64,000 nucleotides of DNA from Pontibacter sp. HSC-36F09 (lineage in GTDB: Bacteria; Bacteroidota; Bacteroidia; Cytophagales; Hymenobacteraceae): contig NZ_JALKAA010000001.1 in assembly GCF_024171605.1 (NCBI RefSeq), positions 434,001-498,000 on the forward strand, given 5' to 3'. Position numbers and translations under genes: made by a program. Positions 9,704 to 18,694 of this stretch are shown here, in pieces. The first letter of the stretch is position 1, and each line of letters begins with the position of its first letter. The notes beneath the pieces were generated by a model, which worked only from the letters and a program-made list of their open reading frames with translations, was not told where the DNA came from and ran no database searches.

Positions 9704-9710
9704 AAAATAG

Positions 9711-9872
9711 TTAAGCCCGCGGAGCCCGCCGCTCTATCTCGTCGTCGTTGTCGAGATAGGAGTCCGGCTCCGGTTTGGGAGGCGTTTTAAGCACTCTGAT
9801 AAAAAAGTATATAGTTGCGCCAGTTACTAACAACATAGTACTGAGCATGACAACAAGTGCAGATGTATTCAT
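9711..9872 (-). CDS. Small single-pass membrane protein, MetS-like NSS transporter small subunit
   Basis: A 53-codon frame lies exactly between the transporter and the HhH gene: ATG at 9872, stop at 9711-9713. The product starts MNTSALVVMLSTMLLVTGAT, has one membrane segment (about 5-25) and ends in a charged tail with PPKPEPDSYLDNDDEIERR. MetS of Corynebacterium is a small membrane subunit encoded next to the sodium-coupled methionine transporter MetP, and similar small proteins accompany NSS-family transporters in other bacteria. Its position, 6 bases after the transporter's stop, its length and its topology support the same role here. It is too short for most gene callers. Confidence 0.7.
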   Translation of the reverse strand: MNTSALVVMLSTMLLVTGATIYFFIRVLKTPPKPEPDSYLDNDDEIERRAPRA

Positions 9873-9878
9873 AGTTTC

Positions 9879-11534
9879 CTAAATTCTTCCTTCTCTAACT
9901 CTTTTTTTATACGCCATGTATACCAGCCCAGCGATGCTCAGGAACACGACTACCAACAAAATGCGCGAAGCATTCACAAAGAACAGCGTTTCCTGCAACT
10001 GCTCAATCACGGCCGGGTCGGTGGCCTCGGCCAGCTGTCGTTTCAGATTCGAGTTCTTTATCTTGTTGATGATGGAGCTGTCGTCCAGTTCCCAGCCGTT
10101 GCTGAAAGCCCCAGCCCAGTCGCCGCCTTTCGGTGTAATAAGCGAGCCGATGAACACCCATAGCAACAAGAGCGGAGTAACGAATTTGATGATGAACTTG
10201 TAGATGCCTGGCACTTTGATGTCAGCGCCGGAGGTAATTTCTCTCCAGCCTTTGTTCATGCCAAACACCCAGGCAAACAGGATAGACTCAAACAAGGCAA
10301 ACACTACCAGCGATACAGTGCCTGCCCAGTAGTCGTATTCGTCGAACACGCCATACTTAAAGAAAAGCACCGTTGGCATACCCAGCACCAGAACAATAAG
10401 GCCAAACGACCAGGCCGCTGGTCTACGGTTCCAGTTAAACTCGTCCTGCAGGAAGCCAATCCAAGGCGTACCCATGGCCAGTGATGAGGTGATGCCTGCA
10501 AAGAACAGCAAGCCAAACCACATCACGCCGGCAATAGCGCCCAGCACATCACCCCACTGGTAGAACAGGTAGGGCAGCGTACGGAAGCCCAGACCCAGAC
10601 CACCCTGGCTGTTCACCAGGTCAACGACACCATCTATACCCAGGTAACCGATCGAAATCGGAATCAGGATGGAGGCTCCCAGAACTACTTCCACGAACTC
10701 GTTCATCCAGCCGGCTGACATGGCGTTTAGCGCGATGTCGTCTTTGGAGCGCACGTAGGAAGCATAGCAATGGATGGTACCCATACCTACGGAAAGCGTA
10801 AAGAAGATCTGACCGGCCGCAGCCAGCCATACCGTAGGCGACCAAAGCTCGTCGAAGTTCGGCGTCCACAGGAAGTTCAGGCCTACCGAGCTGTCGTTGA
10901 TAGCACCGTTTTCGCCGGCATTGATAGTGAAACCTTTGTAGGCCAAGAACATACCAAACACAATTAAGAGCGGCATACCTATTTTGGCTACGCGCTCCAC
11001 CCCTTTAGCAAGTCCCTGCGAAAGAATCCAGGTGTTCAGCAGCAAACACACGACAAAGAAGAAAATAGGCTCGTACGGAATGCCGAAGGTTGACTCTCCC
11101 AGGTTCACATACTCGTCAAAGAAGTTTGAAACGCCAATCTGGTCGAGCCCGCTAAAAGTGCCGCCCAGTGAGTGAAACACATAAGAAAGTGTCCAGGACT
11201 CCAGGTAGCAGTAGTAAGAGGCTACCGCAATGTTGGTCCAGATACCGAACACGCCGATGTATTTCCAGAGACGGTTCTTGTGCATGGTATCCACGATAAA
11301 AGGCGTGGAGTGGTGACCGAATTTTCCGCCGAAGCGCCCCATGGACCACTCGATCCAGAGGAGTGGAATGCCCATTACCAGAAAGCAGATCAGGTAGGGG
11401 ATGATGAAGGCTCCACCACCGTTTTGCACCGCCTGCACCGGGAAACGGAGGAAGTTCCCCAGGCCCACTGCGTTGCCGGCCATGGCTAGAATGAGACCCA
11501 CCCGGGAGCCCCATGATTCTTTGTTAGCACTCAT
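9879..11534 (-). CDS. Sodium-dependent transporter of the NSS/SNF family
   Basis: 551 residues with about twelve hydrophobic segments. The N-terminus (SWGSRVGLILAMAGNAVGLG, then NFLRFPVQAVQNGGGAFIIP) is the signature first two helices of the neurotransmitter:sodium symporter family, with the unwound Na+/substrate site at GNAVGLGN. These carriers import amino acids or related compounds with Na+; the substrate is unknown, methionine or alanine being possible given the MetS-like partner. Long C-terminal extension after helix 11 (residues 470-520) contains the segment ELDDSSIINKIKNSNLKRQ. The AGGTATA word is absent from this gene. First gene of a likely three-gene operon with the small subunit and the HhH protein. 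Confidence 0.93.
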   Translation of the reverse strand: MSANKESWGSRVGLILAMAGNAVGLGNFLRFPVQAVQNGGGAFIIPYLICFLVMGIPLLWIEWSMGRFGGKFGHHSTPFIVDTMHKNRLWKYIGVFGIWTNIAVASYYCYLESWTLSYVFHSLGGTFSGLDQIGVSNFFDEYVNLGESTFGIPYEPIFFFVVCLLLNTWILSQGLAKGVERVAKIGMPLLIVFGMFLAYKGFTINAGENGAINDSSVGLNFLWTPNFDELWSPTVWLAAAGQIFFTLSVGMGTIHCYASYVRSKDDIALNAMSAGWMNEFVEVVLGASILIPISIGYLGIDGVVDLVNSQGGLGLGFRTLPYLFYQWGDVLGAIAGVMWFGLLFFAGITSSLAMGTPWIGFLQDEFNWNRRPAAWSFGLIVLVLGMPTVLFFKYGVFDEYDYWAGTVSLVVFALFESILFAWVFGMNKGWREITSGADIKVPGIYKFIIKFVTPLLLLWVFIGSLITPKGGDWAGAFSNGWELDDSSIINKIKNSNLKRQLAEATDPAVIEQLQETLFFVNASRILLVVVFLSIAGLVYMAYKKRVREGRI

Positions 11535-11707
11535 AATAAGGGTAAAGGTTGGTTAGTTCAGATTAGTTGGTTAAGGTAAGCAGGGTTGTGTTTTGTGCGC
11601 AATTGTTAAAAACCAGTCATGCAGCAAGGTTAAAATCCGCATAATCAGCATTTAAAGCTTCCAATTTAAGCAATGGTTCTGATTGAACCATATTAAATTC
11701 AATATTT

Positions 11708-12616
11708 TTAATACATATCAGCCTGTTCTGCCACCATAGCGATACCCTCCTGAAAGGTATGCGGTTTGTACCCGAGCTCTCTCTCGGCTTTGGTGATGAT
11801 GAAACCGGTGCGGGGAGGGCGCCTGGCGGGCTGCGAGAAGGTGCTGCCGTCTGCTTTGTCGATCAGTGATTTGTCCAGCTTGAAATAGTCGGCTACCAGC
11901 AGGGCCATGTCGTAGGGGGTGTACATCTCCTTGCCCGAGATGTTGTAGATGCCTTCGGCGTCGTGCTGCACGGCCAGCCAGCAGCCCGTGGCCAGGTCCT
12001 CGGCCAGCGTCGGGGTGCGGAACTGGTCGGTTACCACCTTGATCACTTTGCCGGCCCGCAGGCTGTCGCGCACCCACAGCACAATGTTGGTGCGGCCGTA
12101 GTCGTGCACCACGCCATACACGAGCACCGTGCGGAGGATCGCCCATTTGCACCTGGCCTGCTTCACAATTTCCTCGGCCATCAGTTTGGTCTCGCCATAA
12201 AAGCTGATCGGGTTGCCTGCTGCCTCCTCGTCATAAGGGCCGTCTTCGCCATCGAAAATAAAGTCAGTGGACAGGTGGATCAAGTGCACATTGTGCTTTT
12301 CGCAGGCCTCTGCTACAAAGGATACCGCGTCGCGGTTGAGTTTCAGGGCGCCCGCCTGGTCCGATTCGCACTGGTCCACGTTGGTCATGGCAGCGGTATG
12401 GATCAGGTGCGTTGGTTTGAAATCGGCCACTACCTTTTCCACTTCTGCGCGGCTAGTCACATCCATTGAGGCAAAAGCCAGTGTTGGGAAAATCTCCGCC
12501 AGTTTGTTCTCGCCACGGCTGGTCGCCAGCAATTCCACATCGGTGCGGGGAAGCAACAGGGAAGCCAGTTTCTGGCCCAGCAGACCGTTGGAGCCTGTGA
12601 TCAGTATTTTTTTCAT
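11708..12616 (-). CDS. SDR family NAD-dependent reductase, RmlD (dTDP-4-dehydrorhamnose reductase)-like
   Basis: 302 residues. Features: TGSNGLLGQKL nucleotide-binding loop at 7-17, LIHTAAMTNVDQCE at about 75-88, the STDFIFDG strand near 116 and SFYGETKLMAEE with the Tyr-x3-Lys catalytic pair near 140. These define the extended SDR class and the RmlD_sub_bind family, which reduces dTDP-4-keto-rhamnose in O-antigen sugar synthesis. No other rhamnose genes (rmlA/B/C) lie nearby, so a different sugar or methionine-adenosyltransferase-beta-like role is possible. A short inverted repeat ATGGTTC/GAACCAT follows the gene at 11673-11691. Gene family certain, exact substrate not. Confidence 0.85.
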   Translation of the reverse strand: MKKILITGSNGLLGQKLASLLLPRTDVELLATSRGENKLAEIFPTLAFASMDVTSRAEVEKVVADFKPTHLIHTAAMTNVDQCESDQAGALKLNRDAVSFVAEACEKHNVHLIHLSTDFIFDGEDGPYDEEAAGNPISFYGETKLMAEEIVKQARCKWAILRTVLVYGVVHDYGRTNIVLWVRDSLRAGKVIKVVTDQFRTPTLAEDLATGCWLAVQHDAEGIYNISGKEMYTPYDMALLVADYFKLDKSLIDKADGSTFSQPARRPPRTGFIITKAERELGYKPHTFQEGIAMVAEQADMY

Positions 12617-12791
12617 GTTTTCAGTTTTTGTTGTATGATTGATTCTCCTTGAAAGGGATCACTTCACTATCCCTTCGAGAAGCAATGGCATCATGCCCTC
12701 ATTATAAAGGTAAGTGTGTGGTTACTTATCAACACGGCCCTACTTCCAGGTATAGCAATTGACTGAAGAGGTAAAGTTGTTTCAGGTATAG

Positions 12792-13433
12792 TTAGTCCGC
12801 CTGCTGATAGGTATAACGGTACTTCTTGGCTATTTTTTTCTTCTTCACTTCCTCCACCTTCACTTTCATAGGTATATCGGAAAGTGGGCGATTGCGACCG
12901 TCTACAGCTTGCGCTGCAATCTTATCGATCACTTCCAGACCATCGATCACCTGCCCATACACCGTATAGGCTTCATCAAGCTGCGGCGTTCCCTGGTGGT
13001 TCTCCACAATGTAGAACTGGGAGCCGCTCGACTCTTTTTTAGGGTTTACCTGGTCACCCATACGGGCTGCGGCCAGGGCGCCACGCACATGCTTATACCT
13101 GGGTTTGATCTCGGCAGGCACGGTATAACCCGGGTTGCCGGCGCCGTCGTTCCGTGGATCATCGTCTTTGGTGTTCGGGTCGCCGCCTTGGATCATAAAC
13201 CCATCGATCACGCGGTGGAAAGTGGTGCCGTCGTAAAAACCCTGCCGGGCGAGTTTCAGGAAGTTCTCTTTGTGGAGCGGCGTGTCATCGAAGAGCACCA
13301 GTTTCATTTCTCCGTGCGGAGTGGAGATCGTTACCAGTTGATCTTTGCCTTTGGGAGCTTTCTGTGCCATCGCGGCCATTGGCAGAAGCGCCAGCATCAA
13401 AATGAAAACAGTTATCTTTCTAAGCATGTTCAT
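12792..13433 (-). CDS. Secreted cyclophilin-type peptidyl-prolyl cis-trans isomerase
   Basis: 213 residues from ATG 13433 (MNMLRKITVFILMLALLPMA, then AMAQ), a Sec signal peptide cleaved after AMAQ; the frame continues 24 residues upstream but would mask the signal. The cyclophilin core is clear: NFLKLARQGFYDGTTFHRVI, then DGFMIQGGDP, GYTVPAEIKP and GSQFYIVENHQGTPQLDEAY. The FHRVI/FMIQGGD active-site region with its catalytic Arg is intact. A basic tail KKKKIAKKYRYTYQ follows. It should catalyse proline isomerisation in periplasmic protein folding. Monocistronic by spacing; the hemC terminator lies upstream. Confidence 0.9.
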   Translation of the reverse strand: MNMLRKITVFILMLALLPMAAMAQKAPKGKDQLVTISTPHGEMKLVLFDDTPLHKENFLKLARQGFYDGTTFHRVIDGFMIQGGDPNTKDDDPRNDGAGNPGYTVPAEIKPRYKHVRGALAAARMGDQVNPKKESSGSQFYIVENHQGTPQLDEAYTVYGQVIDGLEVIDKIAAQAVDGRNRPLSDIPMKVKVEEVKKKKIAKKYRYTYQQAD

Positions 13434-13603
13434 ATCGAAGGTGTAAGTTTTCGGTTTAAAATCAAGTCCAGATTCCAAATTTAAGCCTTTTTGGTTCCTT
13501 TCCATGTATTGCCCGCATTTTCTGCAGGTTCATACGAATTCTTTTGATCATGTTAGGAAGCTACAGGCAGGACCATTATGCTGAATACTTCTATACCTGT
13601 AAA

Positions 13604-13642
13604 AGAAAGGGGCCACCTGCTTTCTACAGATGGCCCCTTTCT
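13604..13642 (-). terminator. Rho-independent terminator after hemC
   Basis: Long stem AGAAAGGGGCCA/TGGCCCCTTTCT continued by CTG/CAG past one mismatch, 7-base loop. On the minus strand the stem is followed by CTTTTAC. It lies 20 bases past the hemC stop. Confidence 0.8.
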
Positions 13643-13662
13643 TATTTGAATCTTTAGTGTAC

Positions 13663-14616
13663 TTATTCTTCTCTTTCAGACCTGATCTCCTTCAGGATCT
13701 TGTCTCCGCCACGACTCAGAATCGTTTCGGCCAGCCTCGTGCCCAGTGCTTCGGCCTCCGCCTGGCTACCTTCATATACCTCTGAGAGGTGCTGCTGCCC
13801 GTCGAGGCTCACAATGCCGCCATGTATGCGCACCTTCCCCTCCGCCGTCAGTTTAGCCAGTGCAAAAGAAGGGATGCTGCAACCGCCCTCCATGGTGCGC
13901 AAGAAAGCGCGCTCTGCCAGCAGGCACACGTGGGTATCGGCGTGGTCAACGGCATCTTTTATCAGCTGCTTCAGCTCGGGATCAAGGTCGCGGGCACACT
14001 CCACGGCCACACTGCCCTGGCCGGCGGCAGGCACGAACTCATCGTCCGGGAAGGTATGCACGATCATGTGGTCGTAGCCCATCCGGATCACACCGGCATA
14101 GGCTAGCACCAACGCTTCAAACGGACCTTCTTTGAGCTTCTGCAAGCGGGTCTGCAGGTTGCCGCGTGACTCATCAGTGGTCACGTTCGGGTAGTACTTT
14201 CGGAGCAAGGCCCTGCGACGCGTAGAAGACGTGCCGAGCATCACCTTGCTGTCGCGCTCTAGTTTGAAGTCCGGGTTGAAGGACAGGACCACGTCGTTAA
14301 CAATCTCGCGCTCCATAAAGGCCACCAACTCCAGCTCGTCAGGTATAGTCGACTGCACATCTTTGGCGCTGTGCACGGCAACCTCGATGGTGCCTTCGCG
14401 CAGACCTACTTCCAGCTCTTCAGTGAACACGCCCTTTGAACCCAGCTTAACGAGGGAACGGTCGAGTATCTGGTCGCCTTTGGTGCTGATGATGACAATT
14501 TCGGTGTCGAGCCCGGCGGCCTGTAGCTTATCGGCTACGGCGTTCGCCTGCCAAAGGGCCAGCTTGCTGCCACGCGTTCCGATTCGGATGGTTTTAACTA
14601 TTGTATTATTTTCCAT
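13663..14616 (-). CDS. hemC: Hydroxymethylbilane synthase (porphobilinogen deaminase)
   Basis: 317 residues, normal length. The enzyme condenses four porphobilinogens into hydroxymethylbilane in tetrapyrrole (heme) synthesis. Family landmarks: IRIGTRGSKLALWQANAVAD at 11-30, the conserved GTSSTRRRALLRKYYP and RGNLQTRLQKL substrate-binding arginines, AAGQGSVAVECAR, and MEGGCSIPSFAL, whose Cys carries the dipyrromethane cofactor. It starts 12 bases after the holB stop, so the two are likely cotranscribed; the strong hairpin at 13604 ends the unit. No other heme genes are in the window. Confidence 0.97.
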   Translation of the reverse strand: MENNTIVKTIRIGTRGSKLALWQANAVADKLQAAGLDTEIVIISTKGDQILDRSLVKLGSKGVFTEELEVGLREGTIEVAVHSAKDVQSTIPDELELVAFMEREIVNDVVLSFNPDFKLERDSKVMLGTSSTRRRALLRKYYPNVTTDESRGNLQTRLQKLKEGPFEALVLAYAGVIRMGYDHMIVHTFPDDEFVPAAGQGSVAVECARDLDPELKQLIKDAVDHADTHVCLLAERAFLRTMEGGCSIPSFALAKLTAEGKVRIHGGIVSLDGQQHLSEVYEGSQAEAEALGTRLAETILSRGGDKILKEIRSEREE

Positions 14617-14628
14617 GATATCTTCTCC

Positions 14629-15756
14629 TTAACTAGCATTGCGCAGGTACTGGGCAATCTGAATTGAGCTGTCTACGAACACCATTTTTGGGTTGGCGTT
14701 GCGCTCTATATGATAGTGCGCCTCGTTTAGTTCCTGCGCCAGTTTATCGGCATTGTTTTCTGTGATCAGCTTCGAGAACTTCTGTACAAAATCAAGCTCG
14801 TTTGGGGGCAGGTAGGCAATCAGCGACTCGTCCACGCCGTAGAGCATCACCTTACGGAAGAGGTTTAGCGCATAAAGCAAAAAGTTCTTCTGGTTCTCGC
14901 GGCCCAACTTCTGAAACTCCTCGCTGGCGTCCACCACTTTCTCGAACTTGTAGCTGTAGCAGTTACGCATCCAGTCGGTAAAGAAGGTGAAGTAGTCGCT
15001 GCTGACCTCGCTGGTGAGTTTGGAAGCGGCATTAAGACTTCCCTCTGCCAGCTGCGCCACCTGGTAGGCGGCTGTGTTGTCGAGTCCGTGCTTTTCCTGC
15101 AGGTAGCTGATCACTTCCTCTTCGGTAAAAGCCCGCACCTGCACGATCTGGGTACGCGAGGTGATGGTCGCTAAGAGCTTGTCGCCCGACTGCGACACCA
15201 ACAGAAAGAGCGTTTTGGCTGGCGGTTCTTCGAGTAATTTAAGTAACGCATTGGCCGCGAAAGGGTGCATCAGTTCCGGCAGCCAGATGAGTATGATCTT
15301 GTAATCGCCCTCAAAAGCTTTCAGTGACACCAGCTTTACCAGTTGGCGGCTTTCCTCTTTGGAGATGTTGCCCTGCTTGTTCTCGGCGCCGATGTGCTGC
15401 ATCCATTCGTTGAGCCCCTGGTATGGATTGGCCAGCACGAATTCGCGCCACTCTGTCAGGAACTTCTGGCTCAGCACATCTTTCGTAATGGACTTGGTGC
15501 TCGTTACCGGCATCACGAAGTTGAAGTCGGGGTGCACCAGCTTGTTCATTTTCACGCAACTGTTGCACGTTCCACATGAATCATCGGGCTGCCTGTCCTC
15601 GCAATTAATGTAGGTGGCATAGGCCAAAGCCAGTGCTAGATTGGCACTTCCCTCCTGCCCCAGAAACAGCTGCGCATGCGCCACATGGTTCTGTCGCACC
15701 GAGTTAACCAGTAAGGTTTTCGTTTCCTGATGCCCTAGTATTTGAGAGAAATGCAC
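14629..15756 (-). CDS. holB: DNA polymerase III subunit delta prime (clamp-loader ATPase-like)
   Basis: 375 residues. The N-terminal half resembles AAA+ clamp-loader subunits: LFLGQEGSANLALALAYATY replaces a normal Walker A (the GxxGxGK pattern is missing, as is usual in delta prime), followed by a zinc module with CGTCNSC and an earlier Cys (NCEDRQ). LLKLLEEPPAKTLFLLVS and ITSRTQIVQVR are the hallmark LEEPP/SRCQ-like motifs. It loads the beta clamp during replication. The gene heads a two-gene unit with hemC. Its upstream gap holds an inverted pair of AAATTGTT repeats. Confidence 0.93.
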   Translation of the reverse strand: MHFSQILGHQETKTLLVNSVRQNHVAHAQLFLGQEGSANLALALAYATYINCEDRQPDDSCGTCNSCVKMNKLVHPDFNFVMPVTSTKSITKDVLSQKFLTEWREFVLANPYQGLNEWMQHIGAENKQGNISKEESRQLVKLVSLKAFEGDYKIILIWLPELMHPFAANALLKLLEEPPAKTLFLLVSQSGDKLLATITSRTQIVQVRAFTEEEVISYLQEKHGLDNTAAYQVAQLAEGSLNAASKLTSEVSSDYFTFFTDWMRNCYSYKFEKVVDASEEFQKLGRENQKNFLLYALNLFRKVMLYGVDESLIAYLPPNELDFVQKFSKLITENNADKLAQELNEAHYHIERNANPKMVFVDSSIQIAQYLRNAS

Positions 15757-15863
15757 GTTTTAATTATTAAATTGTTGAATGGTTAAATTGTTAATCTGCT
15801 GGGTAACACACGCAGAATTCACATTCCACGAAGTTAACAATTTAACCTATAACAATTCAGCCA
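15757..15863. repeat. Inverted pair of AAATTGTT-type repeats
   Basis: GGTTAAATTGTTAA at 15781-15794 is matched perfectly by its reverse complement at 15834-15847, giving a 14-bp stem around a 39-base spacer. The same words recur at 38356-38400, 54895-54966 and 62500-62660, always between genes. Confidence 0.7.
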
Positions 15864-17069
15864 CTACCCTTTCCTATCCCACACCCGGTATTCGTGGGTT
15901 TGCTCGAATATTTCTGCGAAGATAGCCTTTTCTGTGTCATCGAAGGGCAAATTGCGCCGTCCCATTACTTTTTCGGCTACTTCGCTGGCTTTGCGCAGCT
16001 GAAAAGTCTCGAAACCGGAGGCGCCTCCCCAAGCAAAGGAAGGTATAAAGTTGCGGGGGTAGCCAGCCCCAAATATATTGGCGCTCACACCCACCACCGT
16101 GCCCGTGTTGAACATGGTGTTGATGCCGCTCTTGCTGTGGTCGCCCATGATCAGGCCGCAGAACTGCTGCCCGGTGCTTTTGAAGCCACCTTTGGCATAG
16201 CTCCATATCTTTACTTCGGCATAGTTGTTCTTCAGGTTCGAAGTATTGGTGTCGGCGCCCAGGTTGCACCACTCACCCAGCACCGAATTGCCCAGGTAGC
16301 CTTCGTGACCTTTGTTAGTATGGCCAAAAATAACCGATGCGGCCACCTCGCCGCCTACTTTGCAGAAAGGCCCGATCGTGACGTCACCGCGCATTTTGCC
16401 GCCGACGTTCACGTTGCTGCCTTCACAGATCGCAAATGGCCCTTTGATGATCGCGCCTTCGTGTATCTGAGCATTCTTCCCGATGTAGATCGGCCCGTTT
16501 TCGGCATTGAGAATAGCCGCACGTATCTTGACGCCCTCTTCTATGAAGATATTCTCCTCGTCGTACACTATGGTGTACTTATCGTCGATGGGCTGGCTCT
16601 GGCGTCCCGCCGTCAGCACTTTAAAGTCGCTCCGGATCTGGTTGCCGTTCTGAACGAAAATCTCCCATACCTCCCGAACGATGTTCTCCGGCTGGCATTC
16701 TATCTTTTTGGAGGAAGAGTAGATGGCCAGTTCACCGGCATCGTGCAGGTCCAGGTTATCAGCATGGAGGGCTACCAACATACCTTCGCAATACAGTCCT
16801 TCCCCCGCTTTCAGGGATTTTATTTTATCTACCAGCGCTTCGTCCGGACAAACAGCGCCGTTGACAAACACATTGTGGATATCGTAGTGCGCCGGAAACT
16901 TCTGCTGCAGGTATGGCTGCGTCAGATACGACACGGTCGCCCCTGCCTGTAGCTGCCACTTTTCGGCAATGGTCATGATGCCAACGCGGATATCGGCCAC
17001 CGGCCTAGTAAAAGTCAGCGGCAAAAGCGACTGCCGGATAACGGGTTCATCGAAGAGAATGATGTTCAT
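15864..17069 (-). CDS. Putative sugar nucleotidyltransferase/acetyltransferase, GlmU-like
   Basis: 401 residues from ATG 17069 (MNIILFDEPVIRQSLLPLTF); the open frame extends 49 residues upstream without family-like sequence. The C-terminal half is a left-handed beta-helix (hexapeptide repeats from about residue 205, e.g. IYIGKNAQIHEGAIIKGPFA and GNSVLGEWCNLGADTNTSNL), and the late segment GLIMGDHSKSGINTMFNTG is typical of GlmU-like enzymes of Bacteroidota. The N-terminal part keeps TRPVADIRVGI but lacks the usual pyrophosphorylase GxGTRM loop. Family annotation elsewhere is GlmU-type UDP-GlcNAc pyrophosphorylase-like; the actual substrate is open. Downstream of rpmE2 but separated from it by a strong terminator. 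Confidence 0.85.
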   Translation of the reverse strand: MNIILFDEPVIRQSLLPLTFTRPVADIRVGIMTIAEKWQLQAGATVSYLTQPYLQQKFPAHYDIHNVFVNGAVCPDEALVDKIKSLKAGEGLYCEGMLVALHADNLDLHDAGELAIYSSSKKIECQPENIVREVWEIFVQNGNQIRSDFKVLTAGRQSQPIDDKYTIVYDEENIFIEEGVKIRAAILNAENGPIYIGKNAQIHEGAIIKGPFAICEGSNVNVGGKMRGDVTIGPFCKVGGEVAASVIFGHTNKGHEGYLGNSVLGEWCNLGADTNTSNLKNNYAEVKIWSYAKGGFKSTGQQFCGLIMGDHSKSGINTMFNTGTVVGVSANIFGAGYPRNFIPSFAWGGASGFETFQLRKASEVAEKVMGRRNLPFDDTEKAIFAEIFEQTHEYRVWDRKG

Positions 17070-17174
17070 AGCTGTAAAAATAAAAAGTCTTGCGGAATTT
17101 GAAACAGGTTCTTTAATCTCAATAACGCATGCCGTACCTGTACCGGACAGGGCCTTCAAAAAGTTGTTAAAAGC

Positions 17175-17213
17175 AAAAAAGTCTTTCCGTATGGTAACAG
17201 AAAGACTTTTTTT
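17175..17213 (-). terminator. Strong terminator after rpmE2
   Basis: AAAAAAGTCTTTC and GAAAGACTTTTTT form a perfect 13-bp stem with a 12-base loop. It is symmetric, but it sits 30 bases beyond the rpmE2 stop and so ends that transcript on the minus strand. Confidence 0.88.
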
Positions 17214-17242
17214 CAAACGTTTTAACCAAGCTTTATACCTGA

Positions 17243-17488
17243 CTATTTTTTCTTGTAACGTGTGTTGAAACGCTCCACACGACCCGCAGTATCCACAAAG
17301 ATGTTTTTACCAGTGTAGAAAGGGTGTGACGCAGAAGAAACTTCCACTTTGATTACTGGATATTCTTTGCCGTCTTCCATCGTGATTGTCTCGCTAGAGT
17401 TCATCGTAGAACGGGTGATAAATTTGAAATCACTCGTCATATCCTGGAAAACCACCTCTCTGTATTCTGGGTGAATGCCTTTTTTCAT
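17243..17488 (-). CDS. rpmE2: Type B 50S ribosomal protein L31
   Basis: 81 residues: [20 protein letters not shown] at the start and [20 protein letters not shown] near the end are diagnostic of L31. The CxxC zinc pairs of type A L31 are absent, so this is the zinc-independent form usual in Bacteroidota. It is a structural protein of the large subunit at the inter-subunit bridge. A TAAATTTG box at 17530-17537 (minus strand) is the likely -7 promoter element, and a strong terminator follows, so the gene is probably transcribed alone. Confidence 0.97.
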   Translation of the reverse strand: MKKGIHPEYREVVFQDMTSDFKFITRSTMNSSETITMEDGKEYPVIKVEVSSASHPFYTGKNIFVDTAGRVERFNTRYKKK

Positions 17489-17529
17489 TATTATAAACGT
17501 TAATTAACCTTAATTTCTGAATCGGACTG

Positions 17530-17537
17530 CAAATTTA
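17530..17537 (-). promoter_or_regulatory. Probable -7 promoter box for rpmE2
   Basis: The minus strand reads TAAATTTG, a full match to the Bacteroidota -7 consensus TAnnTTTG, 41 bases before the rpmE2 start. The -33 element is weak. Confidence 0.5.
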
Positions 17538-17664
17538 AGAAGTATTTTCGAATTTAAAATGTTACTAACCAAATTATTTTAACATTCATCGCAGGGCACT
17601 GTTGCTAGCGATATTTATTTAAATTTGTCTCAGGCACAGCGCCATACCTTATACCCATACCCAC

Positions 17665-18174
17665 ATGACACACCCACAGCAACACCTGATACTCGACCAG
17701 GGGCAGATCCAGCAGAAGATCACCCGCATGGCCTACGAGGTATACGAGCAGAACTTTGAGGAACAGGCACTTGTGCTGGCAGGTATACACCGCAACGGCT
17801 ATACCCTGGCAGGCATGCTGGCTACCGAACTGGAGAAGATTTCCCCCATCAAAGTAACGCTGCTAAAGGTAACGATAGACAAAACCGCCCCGCTGCAGTC
17901 GCCAGTCGCTATCACACCCGAAACCGCCTCTATTGAGAAAACCGTGGTGATTATTGTGGACGATGTGCTGAACACCGGCAAAACACTCGCCTATACCCTG
18001 AACGCTCTGTTGCCGCAAAACCCCAAGAAAGTGGAAATCGCGACGCTGGTAAACCGCCACCATACCCTGTTCCCGGTGTCGTGCACCTATACCGGCTACT
18101 CGCTGGCCACGACTTTGCGCGAGCGCGTGGATGTGGTGCTGCAGGATGATGAAGTAGCGGCTTACCTGCATTAA
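17665..18174 (+). CDS. Phosphoribosyltransferase family protein, PyrR-like
   Basis: 169 residues. VVIIVDDVLNTGKTLAYTL at about residues 93-111 is the PRPP-binding motif of type I phosphoribosyltransferases; LVLAGIHRNGYTLAGMLATE earlier is the PPi loop region. Length and pattern fit PyrR-type uracil phosphoribosyltransferases, which in other bacteria also attenuate the pyr operon by RNA binding. There are no pyr genes here, so only the enzymatic or a generic purine/pyrimidine salvage role is supported. The promoter region is shared divergently with rpmE2. Confidence 0.85.
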   Translation: MTHPQQHLILDQGQIQQKITRMAYEVYEQNFEEQALVLAGIHRNGYTLAGMLATELEKISPIKVTLLKVTIDKTAPLQSPVAITPETASIEKTVVIIVDDVLNTGKTLAYTLNALLPQNPKKVEIATLVNRHHTLFPVSCTYTGYSLATTLRERVDVVLQDDEVAAYLH

Positions 18175-18223
18175 GAGCATAACACTTATCTTATAAAAGC
18201 ATCTATACCTTAAAAGAGATCTT

Positions 18224-18580
18224 ATGCACCTGAACAAAGAAGAAAAACGATTCATCAGCAGATGGGCCAGGGCGAAAGAACGCGGCCAGTGGCACTATAT
18301 CCTAACACGCGGTTTGCTGTGGGGCGCGATGGTCAGTGTCTTTTCATATCTTTTTCAGTCTTGGGATGCGCTTAAAGCATGGAACACCACCGTACTGGCA
18401 GATGGTTTCTCCTCTTCCGACTTCCTTGTAAGACTCTTGATCTACAGCACAATCGGGTTAGGTATATACGCTTACCATTGGAATTTCAACACCAAACGGT
18501 ATAACCAACTGAAAAACATCGAAAGGCATTCACAAGCCGTGACGAATACCGCGAAGAGTTACTCCGAAGCAGCCAATTAA
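18224..18580 (+). CDS. Small two-helix membrane protein of unknown function
   Basis: 118 residues with two hydrophobic segments at about 27-46 (GLLWGAMVSVFSYLF) and 66-84 (FLVRLLIYSTIGLGIYAYHW) flanked by basic stretches (EKRFISRWARAKERG, NTKRYNQLKNIERH). I do not recognise a family beyond generic small membrane proteins. It follows the PRTase gene by 49 bases on the same strand. Confidence 0.65.
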   Translation: MHLNKEEKRFISRWARAKERGQWHYILTRGLLWGAMVSVFSYLFQSWDALKAWNTTVLADGFSSSDFLVRLLIYSTIGLGIYAYHWNFNTKRYNQLKNIERHSQAVTNTAKSYSEAAN

Positions 18581-18694
18581 TCCAATTATACCTCAGTTCG
18601 TACTATTCACCCTAGGATCGGAATACTACTTCTGGGTTTTTTTACCCTATTTAGTATGCTTGGATGTCCTTGGTAACCCTGCAAATCATACACT

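Noticed and set aside
11673..11691. ATGGTTC/GAACCAT dyad as terminator of the RmlD-like gene
   Set aside because: Stem is only 7 bp and no T-run follows on the minus strand.
15894..16952. 352-codon plus-strand frame
   Set aside because: Antisense shadow of the GlmU-like gene, with no recognisable domain or start context.
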